The translations under genes were made by a program, and so were the position numbers. A DNA stretch of 64,000 bases, taken from Microthyrium microscopicum (Eukaryota; Ascomycota; Dothideomycetes; Microthyriales; Microthyriaceae). The notes under the pieces are model-generated. The model saw only the letters and a program-made list of their open reading frames with translations, made no database searches and was not told the origin of the DNA. The stretch is from assembly GCA_010405405.1 (NCBI GenBank), contig MU004231.1, forward strand, positions 737,736 to 801,735. Reading direction: 5' to 3'. Shown here piece after piece: positions 42,027 to 53,367 of this stretch (positions are counted from its first letter, which is position 1; each line of letters begins with the position of its first letter).

Positions 42027-45000
42027 TCAAATATATGTTTGAAAATGGTGGGATGAGGGTGGAACAGTTGTGTTACTGATATATTGGCTTCCCGGAACGG
42101 TGGGGGAGCATAATGCGGAACTTTTCTCGTTTATGATGATCATTGCGGTGCGGGATTGGGCGTGTTTTCTCAATTCTCACATTGTTTTTATGTTGTGCTA
42201 ATATTAGCTATTCTGGACGTGTGAGATTGGGCACTTGGGGCATCTTGTATATTGATTTTCGCTACACTACCCCTGGCACACAGCCTTATGGGATCGGAAT
42301 GTGGGTTTTGATTCCCGGGATATGGCGTTTCTGGTACATCTGGATCTTTGATAGATGGGAGTTCCGATACAATTGCCATGGCGCATGTGGCATTTTCCAT
42401 ATTACCTGAAGAACATATTTTGATTGATGTGTGATATATTCACAAGCATCCCTTGGCCGATGCTATTGAGGCTGTGCTTTCGTACTTCATATTCAAGGAC
42501 CGAAAGCTTATAGAGCCTGATAAATATACGCCAGCCTGTAATTGACATGTGTTGAGGCAACATGTGCTTTCAACCTCGCCGATATCGATGATTGCCATCA
42601 TGGGCAATTGACAATGACATGACACATTGCGATAGCCCTGATATAGTTCACTGCGGTTGCGCAAATGATGAGAGGTTGGGATATCAAATATTCCAATATA
42701 TCACTCCAGGAGCTACCCTGGCGCAAACTGTCCTGTACAATGCTAGCATAGACAGCAATGAGCTTGTATACGAAGTTCATGCATATCATGCATTTCGTCC
42801 ACGAACCCGAGCTTGCGCTTTCATCAACAGACCTGCGATTGCAATCTTCTATCCCGCTTGCAGCAATGAGAACGAGCCGTCGACTACCGTACCAGCCTTG
42901 CGATTGCTGAGGCAATTGTTTGGAGGGTAGCGAATTATGCACTAGAGACGTAAACAGAGTCATACATAACAATGCATCACAACCTTATCGATGTTTATTG
43001 ACATGACTACCAAGGGTCATACATAATAGCGACATTGGCGGCCTCTTTTAGAACCTACACTTTACTAACAATGGCCAATCGCCACGTATCGTCACTATGC
43101 TTTGGTGATGTTACTTGGGCCCGGGTAAAAGGCTTATCCGCCCCACTGCACATTCCGCTAACTGCATGGCATAGATAGAGCTGTGTAGTTAGCGTGAAGG
43201 CCAGCAGCAATGCTGCCTGCCTCATTATTAAAGGAAGCGCTAAACTCAATCGCTGGTTTACCAATTCGACTAAGACCCCTGGTAGTACCAAGTAACGACG
43301 GACTTAGCCGTGGATCTGGGATTTTTGGTAGCATTCTTTATCTTGAAGATTGGAACACGATTGGACGGGCCAGCATACCTACAGCGACCGGGCCCAAAAA
43401 GCTTGCTGCAGCTTGCATGCTCCAAAGCTTTGGAAGAAAAAAGGAAAAGCGGAAACAAAGTCGTCGTTTAAGGTTTTTCGATTGTGGAAGTGGCAGCCGG
43501 AGACTGGCGGAAAGGATCCCGCAGAGCTTTGGTCGTTAGTGCTGTCGAGATTGAAGGTGGTTGCATTCGCGCCAAATGATTAGAGATGATCTTTGTTTGC
43601 TATCTTGCATGTTTTGGCTTCTTTCTATTGTGAGGAGAAGGATCTCGAGTATGGTGTATGAAGTACCAAAGGAGCATCACGGTTTGAAGAGCTCATGCTG
43701 TCAGTGGTTAGCTTGGAGTACGGTTAGCATGCAACAGTGCAGAATGTACTGAATGCCATGTCGGCTTCGGTTTTCGGCGCTTATTTCTCGTTCGGGTTTA
43801 AATCATCGATCGACAGACGCGATGATCGGCATCGAGAGCAAGCCAAGCACGAGGAAGACAGCTAATACCGACGGGTGGAAGCCCGCTTGGCAGACACCAG
43901 CAGGAGCACGCTTGGCATCATGACACGGATAGGGCCAAGAAGTGATCGGGTCTTGGAGATATAACTTCCAAGCGCAGAACAAGTGTACGCGAACTCGCAC
44001 GATCCGAAGTACAGACATTGGTTGACCGTAGATTTGGGCCTTTTGAACCGTTTTCAGGAGTAATTGATGGTCTAGAAAACAAAAGGCAAAATGTGTCATT
44101 CTTGACAGGTAATAGGTGCCATTGGTAGTCGCAGACGCTTGAATTCCCGTCAAACATGGTCCTTTTTGCTTTTGGTCGCACGATTGTAAGGGAAATCAAG
44201 ACTTGGACTCCAATGGTCATTGGTAGATGGCAAGCAACGGTTTTATTGCCGTTGCGAATTAGATGACGACGCTCGAGAGAGTTGAGACGGAAATTGCTGT
44301 TTTGTTGAAGCTATCCTTGCCGTAAACCCGGAGAGATCCTTTGCTGGGTTGAATTCGTAGCACGGCAAAAGCCATTGAAGGATTCTGGTATAGCATTGCA
44401 AGGCATGTCACAAAGACTTGTGGTAATTGTCCCATCCAATATGATAATTTCAGCAGATATCTATGATGATCTGGCGTCATGGGCATTTTAGGTGGGCGCA
44501 ATACATTTTCAAACACTAGAATGTGCAGCTTGAACCTTGTACATGCAGACTGGTGGCTTGAATGCTGCAACTTGAGTATCTTCGTACGTTTAAGATCTTT
44601 GGTTGACACTTTCGCCCTTTAATTCCCGGCATGGAGGAGAAGCTTATAAAATGTAAAGGTTGCGACTTGGGACAAGATCTCCCCTTGGATGTCTGGAACC
44701 ACAGTTCAGACAAACCAGTGAGGCGAGTAAGGCAATTGAGACGCATCAGAACCTTGATACAAAGTAGAAGTTGTTTTTCTATACTTGCTTTGGTATCCGT
44801 AATTTTGTAGGTCGTCGGATCGTCCAGTCGGAATTTGCCAACCCCAGGGTCTCAATAAACGGCTGTATCCATTGAATTGAGTGAAGTAGCAGTATCCTAT
44901 CAACGGCTGTTCCCTCAGCACTGGATTTTTATCTCGCGTGGACGTGGGACCTGTTCAATGCCGTCGGAAGTCTCTAGCCAGTTACGGGATAGCCGTTTGA

Positions 45001-45679
45001 TCTTGGGCTTTCTTGGGTCTGGTAGATATCTACGCGGAGATAATTCGGGCTCGAGTCCGTGATTCATCCAGCAGCCTTTCTTGGAGCCTTTGGACTTCAA
45101 TAGTGACCACCCGCCCAAGGGGTTTGGCTGTCTGGTCACTCTGGCGAAGCTTACCAGCTTCCGAAGGCGTCCATCAATCGATGCTGGCGCTCCTTCGCTG
45201 ATGGACAACCGAACGCCCAGCAAGCCACACCGCTGTCATGAGTAGCGAAGAGACGTGGTTGAAGCCAGACTGACCAATCAGCGAAATAGACAGCCCTTTT
45301 GGAGAACATGAAATCGGGGCTTTGGCCGTGTCGGCCGACAAGCTGCGGGAATAAACTTGCAGGGAGAGAGATCGACAGGGAGTTACAAGCTGGGTGGTAG
45401 TTCGAGAAGTCGAGCGAGCAAGCTGTGAGAGCTTCTGTTTGCTGTGGTCTACCGCTTGGCGCTCGGATTTTGGAATTGTTACGGGCTCTCAAACCAATCA
45501 ACGGCCAAGTGGTGCATCTTACGTGCTTCGATATGCCCCAAAAGGTCTAGTGCTGTCTGATTTGCCTCTTCCAAGTTCAACTTGTCACTTCGCATCCGAT
45601 TATGCTCTCGGAACGAGCTTCCATGTGGCTTGCGCAGCCGACTGTAACATTTGGCCTTGTTCTGGGGACTGACCAAAAT
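42027..45679. other. Gene-poor region, no supported gene
   Basis: Base composition is ordinary, but no frame shows a domain or a credible exon chain. Some minus-strand pieces have a protein-like look, for example 45479-45682 (KLNLEEANQTALDLLGHIEARKMHHLAVDWFES) and 44915-45223 (SFARVTRQPNPLGGWSLL). They may be remnants of an old gene. I do not call them. The end of this stretch is the left inverted flank of the AT-rich element. Confidence 0.4.
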
Positions 45680-45738
45680 CACAATGAAGTTGGGATATCA
45701 AATGATACCGTAGAAATCCGACAACATGTCCGCAAGGT
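45680..45738 (+). repeat. Left inverted flank of the AT-rich element
   Basis: This segment matches, on the opposite strand, the segment at 48926-48990. The inner 17 bp (CAACATGTCCGCAAGGT, 45722-45738 against 48926-48942) are identical, and about 40 bp further out match imperfectly. Read as protein, both arms give a similar end: VEIRQHVRKV here, VQIYQHVRKV there. They are either worn terminal inverted repeats or inverted copies of a gene fragment. Confidence 0.65.
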
Positions 45739-45779
45739 CGAGGGCGCTGGAGAGGCGTTTTTAGGGCGGTTTCTGTAGA

Positions 45780-48700
45780 AATGCCCCCTATAGTAATTTT
45801 GCAGTAATCTATTTTTAGAACGCTAAAAGCTATAATGGCGTTCCTATCCCTAAACCTACTGAACACCTAAAATTGAAGCTATATAATGATATCTTTATTA
45901 GTACAAAATAGTAAGAATAGGAAGATGTAGTATTATATATAAGTAATGCTTTTAAAGCGTGTTTTTAATGCTAACATAGAGTAGATGTTATCTATGATTT
46001 CTATCGCTTATCTATATTTGCTATAGGCTAAGAATACTGCCTAATTTAATGTCTAATCATTGATTTGAGTAGTCCTATTGATGATAGAATATCGCTATTA
46101 AATACTAAAGATAGATATTTTGGCTAGGTCGTTTAATGAGATAGAGGTTAGATTGAAGAAGCCCTAGATGCTAGAATGCTAGTGTCGATATTAGTAATAA
46201 AGAGGTAGTTAGATACTAAATTTTAGTAGGATAGGACTCTTTATATCTACTAAGTAATCCGTTTTAGGGGAGGCTATTGGACGACTTAATTGCCTATTAA
46301 TTTTAGTAAAAATAGTGGTAATACTGCTTAAAATCCTTTAGCGAGGGAACTTAGTAATTAGGCTAAGGGTTAGGCTGAGGGTTAGGCTAAGGGTCAGGGT
46401 ATAGTAAGATAATTAGTAATAATACGGGTATTAGGTCGTTTATATATAGATTTTGCTATATATCTTCTATTAATTTAATGAAGGATAAATTTACTATAGC
46501 TTCATCTTCGTTAATAGGTAGAGGAATATAACCCTTAACTTCTTCTTTATTATAGTATTCCCTACTATTATTATTACTAATATCTTTAGCTTCAATATTA
46601 GGGTCGTTTATCTCTTCTTGCTCTTTATCTTTAACGGCACTAAGAATATTAATAGATTCTTGCTTCACTACACGCCAGTTCAAGAAGTCTAATAATAATA
46701 TTAAATCTTTAATGCTAATATTATTCTTCTTGTTTGTAATAACATTTTTAGGCATAGTATTCAACCCCGTAGTAATAAACGAGCGTCTAATTATTAGAGA
46801 GCTATTAAAGTAAATTTGTCGCTAGGCCTTTGTTATAACATAAGTTATAAATACTTAATATTAAGATATATTCTAATTAAGGGGGTCTAAATCTTTGATA
46901 TTTATATCCTTAAAGCACTCTTATGCATAGAATGTAGAGGCCTATAGGTCTTAAAGGTTCTTAACGAGTTATTTAAATAGCTTATTTACGCTAACATTAA
47001 GCAGTTAGATTTTAGATGTATAACTAGGAGGAACGATAGTAATAACAATATTGTAGTCTTTATACCATTACTTAACGATAGCCGTTTTATAAGCAAAGAA
47101 GGCGTCTATAATAAGAATAGAAGGATTGGAAATACATATTATAGATATTAAAGAAGTAGAAGATATTAAAGATATTAAAAAGGTGCAAGATATTAAAGAG
47201 GTGCTAGTAGGGCTTGATTTTAGAAGAGATGTTATTAAATTAAGCTCTAGATCCCGTAGTTAGTGCTAAAATATTTCCATTTTAGGAAGGTACGAGAAAG
47301 GAATTACCTAAAGTAGAAGGAGACGGAACATCTTTAGACCGTTTAGACCCCTCTAAAGGCTCTTTAAGATTCTCTACCGCTATATCTAATCCTCTAAGAT
47401 AATAATATTCTAACCACTACTACATAATATCCTTATTATTCTACGCCATCTTATTGTATTTAATAAACACCTCCTAGTTATAGAACGTACCCTTAGTCTT
47501 TAAGATACGACCTTTATCTTTATTAGTAGTACTATAGAAGATAATTAGTAGTGAGATTTAAAGCGTGCCATTAGCTGTTATTACTAACATGACCGTTATT
47601 TAACGTTTATCATCTCTATCTTTATAAGTATAAATCAAAACCGTCTTTAACCCTACATTTACTAAAGTATAATCGCTAAAGTTATAAAAAAGCATTAGCG
47701 TCTCGTCTATATTAACAATTTGATAGGCAGACACTATAGCTTTTAATTCTTCATCTAATACTGTATTAATATTTACTTAAAGACTACTAGCTAGCGCTAT
47801 GGCCTTATAGGTCACAAGTTTTATAAATCTAATAAGATTGCTACATTAAGAAACTTATTCTTTAGGCAGTTTCTAAGCTACGTAGGTTACCTTTCTTCGC
47901 ACAATCCTAAAGCGCTTTAGGTAGTTTTAAAGCTAGCCCTATAAGAATTAATAAATCGCTAGTATCTCTTAAGCCTTAATTTTAGCAATATAAATATAAG
48001 GGTACAACGCCTTAGCTTTCTAAAGCAATTAATAAGTACCTATAGACCTATTCTTAGCTCGCTATTCATAGTACTATACATAAACGGCATCTTTAAGTCT
48101 AGGAAAGTGCTCCCTCTATATATCTAGACGCTCAACTCGACGGCTTACATGCAAAATTAACCATAATAACTAGCGCTAATGCCACCACCATCATACAGTT
48201 CTCTTATTTAACGCGTAGTATTAAGTAGCTTTAATAGCTATACCAGTACACTACTATTAATTAGTATCCAGACATTTATACTATTTTATGCCCTCTAATA
48301 GTAAGTATCACTATTCATTAGGGGATAGCATATAACGCTATTATAGTATCTACGCTACTACTTCTATTTATAGTTAAACTAAAGCGGTGTTAAACAACTT
48401 AGATTTAGGAGCGATAGTAACGACCTTCTAAAGATTAAATCCCTTACTCTTTTTAGCATGTAGTTTTGCCCTTAAAGGACGTAGATAATTTATCCCTATA
48501 ACATTTAAGTCTAGTTTAGCTAATAACGCTCATTATAATTAGCGTGCTTCTTTTAGTGCCTTTAGCATAGTTATAAATATCGATTTTGATGTTTTTTAAT
48601 TAGATTAAGTCAAGATAATAGATATTCAAAGCTTTTAATTAGATTAAAGAAGAAGATAAAATTCTATAGCAAAATCTACATATAAAGTTCTATATAAGGC

Positions 48701-48870
48701 TTTAGCCTAATTATAATAAATATACCCCTATCGTCAAAATAACAATATTCTGCTCAAAGCAGGTTAGCTTATCTTTAAAAACGTCAAAATCTGTCAAAAT
48801 AGCTTGCTTAGCGCTGATATTAGGGCGTTAAAAACGGATACTACCTAAATTACTAGCGCTACATTTTCGA
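45780..48870 (-). mobile_element. AT-rich, mutated DNA transposon relic with pogo-type DDE transposase
   Basis: This 3-kb block is far richer in A, T and TA dinucleotides than its neighbours. On the minus strand, around 47710-47650, it encodes NIDETLMLFYN, the first catalytic aspartate region of pogo/Fot1-like transposases. Near 47115 it gives ILIIDAFFAYKT (second aspartate). Near 47030-46980 it gives PPSYTSKI followed by LLNVSVNKLFK, the conserved block before the third acidic residue. A short open stretch at 46456-46764 fits the C-terminal tail. Many stops interrupt the frames, mostly of the C-to-T kind expected from RIP. The copy is dead. The N-terminal DNA-binding part is not readable. 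Confidence 0.8.
46358..46399. repeat. Telomere-like 12-bp tandem repeat
   Basis: Three units read TTAGGCTAAGGG, TTAGGCTGAGGG and TTAGGCTAAGGG, then TCAGGG. Each unit resembles two TTAGGG-like hexamers in a row. It sits inside the AT-rich relic near the 3' end of the transposase remnant. It may be an interstitial telomere-like sequence or chance drift of a repeat inside the element. Confidence 0.75.
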
Positions 48871-48925
48871 CGCCCCCTAGCGCGCTATCCTCCTCAACAC
48901 CCTGTTTTGGCTAAATCGATTAGCT

Positions 48926-48990
48926 ACCTTGCGGACATGTTGGTAGATTTGTACGGTAACTTCTGGTTCATCCTGACACTCTACTGGTTA
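48926..48990 (-). repeat. Right inverted flank of the AT-rich element
   Basis: This is the counterpart of 45680-45738 in inverted orientation. Its minus-strand translation is DEPEVTVQIYQHVRKVANRFS, which is more protein-like than the left copy and could be the less damaged one. Confidence 0.65.
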
Positions 48991-49258
48991 GCGTTCCGTC
49001 GTGGTCCGCCAGGACACCAGCCAAGATGTGAGAGCCAAAGCTGGGCGAGCGACTACTCTCAGGGCATCTCGATTGTCTGATTTGATCTCGCTCATGATTT
49101 CATGTGCAAAATAACGGGCTTGTGAACCTGTAAAGGTCCAAGGAGAGAACGAGGACCAAAATTGCTGCTGAGACCACGGGAAGCCATTGGCGCTGTGCTG
49201 TGCGATCCATGCTTGGCCATGTCAGACAGGCGTCAAGTTGCAGACGTCCTTGTCATCC
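48991..49258. other. Short spacer, no gene seen
   Basis: Ordinary base composition returns here. A 92-codon plus-strand frame (49162-49440) runs through the left arm of the following inverted repeat and has no family resemblance. Confidence 0.4.
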
Positions 49259-49591
49259 TACCGAAAACTTCTGTTGAAACGCAACATGCTAGCGTGCCTA
49301 TTTGGGTCGCGGTCCCACTAAATTTAGCGGGCGCTGCCCCTGTTGGTGATCATTTGTCCCTTTTGAATCACCTGAAGGTAATTGGCTCGAAAGGAGTTTC
49401 CCTTAAGCCTCTATCCGCTTTTACAAGGATTAATGAATAAGTTAATACGGTAAGTAATCCACATTTAGAAGAGAATTATCCCTGTTAACACCCTTCCTGA
49501 CCCCTTTTGCCCCATCTAGCGCAAGCCCAAAAGCCTTCTCTAATCCAAATAGGCACGCTAGCATGTTGCGTTTCAACAGAAGTTTTCGGTA
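49259..49591. repeat. Perfect 47-bp inverted repeat with a 239-bp spacer
   Basis: Positions 49259-49305 are the exact reverse complement of 49545-49591; the arms begin TACCGAAAACTTCTGTTGAA. The match stops on both sides within a few bases, though weaker similarity seems to continue into the spacer. There is no transposase frame. Exact identity suggests recent origin or gene conversion between the arms. A transcript across it could fold into a long hairpin. Confidence 0.85.
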
Positions 49592-51390
49592 CGCCTGAAG
49601 TCTGCTTGCGCAGCTCTGCATCATCCATTCAGAAGCGATACATCCAACGTCCAGGCAGTTTAGGTGATTCCCCCTTTGATTGCGTAAGTGACTATAGCGT
49701 GTTTGAGGAATCAATTGATCCCCAAGGACGCGCAGCATAAATATTTGTTTTGCTGAATGAATCTGAGCCGCTGAGAAGCTTCTCAAAATAATAGTGAAAG
49801 TCTAGAGAACTGGTCGCATAGAGTTAGTGGACCAAAAAAGCCGGAAAACAGATGTGAGAGCACAAATTCCGCGTTCCTGGAATTGGTTCCGAGTTGCTTG
49901 ATAATAACAGCGACGACGTAAGACGAAGAAAGACCTTGCGCCAAACATGATTCAAACTAGAGCCAGGGACCGGACTTGTAGCTCAAACTTTACTTGAGCG
50001 TTTTCGCTGTCAGTGCCATTGCTCACAACTGGCCAAAGCATGCATACGAGTGATAACTAGAGCAGATATCATATGCATAGCAGGCATAGAGATCAAGGCA
50101 CCCTTCGCGATACACGCAAAAGTTTGCAAACAACGAGCAGAATAACGAGGGATGCTGCATTGTAACTCGTACCCATCACAAGAAGCTAGGATGTTCCAAT
50201 TATAGTTACCATGCTTTTCTCCTTGGCCCCAGTGGCCCCTTCCAGAATGGTGGGAGGCCGCTTCAAACCACCAGAATGGGACTGTCAATGCTGTGAAATT
50301 CTCGACCTCCCTGCTTCGATTAGAGTGTGTGCTCAGATGTGTAACCGATAGCTTCAACACTACCTAAGTAGCTTTGCTGCGGCTCCGTCTTCGCCATTCC
50401 AACGGGAACCCTGCAGCGTGGGAGTACTTGTAGGTATGGCATTTGTTATCACCAATTCGTCACTAGTAGTTGAGCGAACATAATTGATGTTACTCTGGGA
50501 ATCTCGCGATCCGAATTGCCCGAGCCAGGAACTTAAGTCGTTTCTAAAGAGTCAAATGTTACCGTAAGTTGTGAAGTGATGACGGCATCACGGTGGAACG
50601 ATTGAGGCTTGAGCCAATGGCCGAGAGCCGCCGTACGAGGCTGAAAGACACGACGTTCGCGTGCGAGAGAGCTGGAGGCTAGTAGCATCGACATGTTAGT
50701 GTAGTTGAGGCGCGCGAAGCATGAACTACTGCGTCAAAATAGCATACGCCGACAAGATAATGACGAACACCACAGCTCGTGGCCTCGACTGGCGGGCAAA
50801 GTAACGGAACGGAGATGATGTTGCTAATTCGTGGGATTGGCGTTGCTGGCGTTGAAAGGTACTTCAGCGTTTCCAAGCAGTTCCAAGCAGTCCAAGGCTC
50901 GTTATGTGTGCCAGCTGGTGGCATGGATTTGATGTGCAAATCGGTCGGGCGGCACACAAAGTTGATGAGCGCGTTCCGACCAGGTTCCGAGATAACATGG
51001 ATCAATGATGAGAGAAGGGAAGGATAAGCCAAAAGGGAAATAGCAAAAGGCTAAAGACACAGAGCGCGAGCCTTGTTGGGGTGTTTGACTATCCAGAGTA
51101 CGTGGTAGTGCCTGTTGGCTGGATTTGTAGTTGAAGTGGTGGTGTTGATGGTATTGGTGGTATTGGTATTGGTATTGGTGTTGGTGGTGGTATTGGTGGT
51201 GGTGAAGTGCTTGCGTTGCCTGCATTTCAAATGTCAGTTCATCGGGAAAAGGCTCCTTGACCACCATTTCAGTATTAGTCTGAGCCTTTTAGCCTTTTAG
51301 CCTTTTCTTAATCCCTTCAAGCATCTTGATCCTGATCCAGTCCAGTGTGTGAACCTGAGCCTGAACCTGAGCCTTTGATTACTTAGTATG
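49592..51390. other. Intergenic region
   Basis: No supported gene. The only notable features are the GGT-rich microsatellite at 51136-51205 and the beginning of the ATG-free leader. Confidence 0.4.
51136..51205. repeat. GGT/GGTATT microsatellite
   Basis: The stretch is an irregular run of GGT, GGTATT and GGTGTT units, 70 bp long. On the minus strand it would encode His/Gln/Tyr repeats, which explains an apparent frame there that I do not believe. Confidence 0.85.
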
Positions 51391-52385
51391 CTTTAGTCCC
51401 CCAAGTGCCACACACGGACTCGAAACCTTCTTGCATCTGCATACTACTCTAGTCTTCGACCTCCTGTACTTTGTACTTTGTACTTGTATCTGTAGTAATA
51501 ACCTCATTATCCTTCTGTTCCTCCTCTCCTCCATCCTGGATTCCTGATCATCCCTCCTCTTCCTCCTCCTGCTTGCTTCAAAGTTCAACCTGCTTATCCT
51601 GAGCGTCAAGCGTTTCCTCGATTCCTGGATTGGCGAATATACTTTATTACACGATTACGACTTTTTACCTGGTTCCTGGTCTCTTCTGGTTTCTGGATCC
51701 TGACTTGTTATTGGCTTCTCTTCTCTTCTCCTTTCCAACGTAGAGTAACTTCCAGTTTCGACTCTTGGACTCCCACCTCAACCAGTTCCCGCCCCTCGCC
51801 ACTGCCTTCCAATTCTCTGGTTTCTAATTTCTCCCAAGTCTTCGCCACCAATCCTCTTTCAAATTAGTTCTTCAACCTTTTACACCTGTGATCGCGAATT
51901 TGCTGGAACGCCAAAATTCGGTGCCAATCCGCCAACTCCCCTCTTCAGCTTCCTACAGCTGTCGATAGTCAAGGTCTTATTACCACTACTCGAGTTTAAT
52001 TCTTTTGACCTTGACACACAAGGTTCAACCTAATCAAGCGAACCGTCGTTCTCCTGCCCATCAAGGTCATTGGCATCCCAATCCCAAGGGTTGCCGGCAG
52101 ATCCGCTCATTGACCGGGTCTACTTAGTCCCGTTTAACCTGCAGACAAGCTCCTGGATACTCAGTCCTGTTCCAGGATCTCTTTAAACAATTTCTAGACT
52201 CGAATTAAGAGGCTAGAAATATAGGTTCGTTCAATCTGCAAGCCGTCAACTTGAGGGGCGACGAGCCCAGCTCGTACGGCGGCTATCCGCTGTCGAACCA
52301 GTCGTCAGCTACGACTCCCAACAGCATCATTTCGAATTCTCAGCAGCAGGCTCTACTAGCTCCTAATAGACTGCAATTACCTGTC
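51391..52385 (+). promoter_or_regulatory. ATG-free leader of the C2H2 regulator gene
   Basis: I read all 995 nt from after the ATG at 51388 to the ATG at 52386 and found no ATG on the sense strand; about 15 would be expected by chance. The stretch is rich in CT runs (CCTCCTCTTCCTCC types). The last 180 nt are also open in the frame of the zinc-finger protein and read NIGSFNLQAVNLRGDEPSSY. It is either a long leader cleared of start codons, or contains an intron acceptor (about 52222) leading from a distant first exon, or supports a non-ATG start. Confidence 0.55.
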
Positions 52386-53367
52386 ATGGCGCAAACTCAA
52401 CAATATCTGCCGCATTGGCCGACCCCGCCTCACCACCAAATGCATCAAATTCCACATCAACAGTCATATCTGGACCAACATCAACAGATGCATCAATGGC
52501 ATGGTATGTCATCATCAATGCCGCCTCAACAACAACTTCCACAACACACTGCGCATCCGATGCTACAGCACAATTACATTTCACATGACCATTTACAACC
52601 GACAAACCAACGGGGCTTGACTATCAACACATCCCAATCCTTAATACCGCATACTCAAGCGCTTTCTCATCCTCAGCAAGGTCTTCCACAAACACAGCTC
52701 TCGCTTCCACCACCACCGCAAACACCATTATCTCAGGCTCAATTAGATCGGTACAATCAACCAGTTCCGCATCAAGTAGTAGGACAGCAAGGAATTCGCG
52801 GTGTGTTGCCTAGTGCAACTGGAGATCCGTCTTCACCTGATGAACCATGCGAACCAGAACAAGATGAAAAAGACGGAAGTTGGCCCTGTAAATGCTGCGG
52901 AAAGCGATACCGTCATGCGAAGCACCTTCGCCGACATCATTCAAGACGTAAGTTATTCAACCAGCGTATTGAAGAGAAAGAGGCCCCTCATATCTAATTC
53001 GTGACTTGTGTGAGACTGAGCTGCACTATGATGTACGCGCATTGAATCAATTGCTAACATATATGCTATAGACACTGGCGAAACTCCGTACGAATGCCCA
53101 CTGTGTTCTCGTCGCTTTGGTCGCTCCGACGTGCTCAAACGCCACTACCATAAGTGCGCCACGCGACGCGGTGCAATTGTGGGTGACCACCTGGCCGGCC
53201 AGCGCGGACACCCCCGTCGTCAGCGAATGAAGAGTGGACAGCTCATGGACATCAAGGACGACGAAGGCTATCTGGGCATCAAGCATGAACTGGGTTCGCC
53301 TATCACTCCTGGACCAATCGACAACAAACCGGCAATGGGGGACCAAATGTCAAATTTCTTGTCTTGA
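52386..53367 (+). CDS. C2H2 zinc-finger transcription factor with Gln/His/Pro-rich N-terminus
   Basis: Exon 1 (52386-52947) and exon 2 (53072-53367), joined over a 124-bp intron, give about 285 residues from the first ATG (MAQTQQYLPHWPTPP). The N-terminal 150 residues are rich in Gln, His and Pro, as in activation domains. Two adjacent C2H2 fingers straddle the intron: CKCCGKRYRHAKHLRRHHSRH, the linker TGETPYE (classic TGEKPY type) and CPLCSRRFGRSDVLKRHYHKC. A basic segment (GHPRRQRMK) follows. This is a nuclear DNA-binding regulator; the target genes are unknown. The frame is open for about 60 codons upstream of the ATG, so the true N-terminus may be longer. Confidence 0.8.

Noticed and set aside
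45394-45682. Minus-strand peptide resembling an ankyrin-type helix (NQTALDLLGHIEARKMHHLAVDWF)
   Set aside because: Only one repeat-like segment, with no continuation on either side. It may be a remnant but is too short to call.
50902-51267. Minus-strand frame with His/Gln/Tyr repeats
   Set aside because: The repeat is just the translation of the GGT/GGTATT microsatellite.
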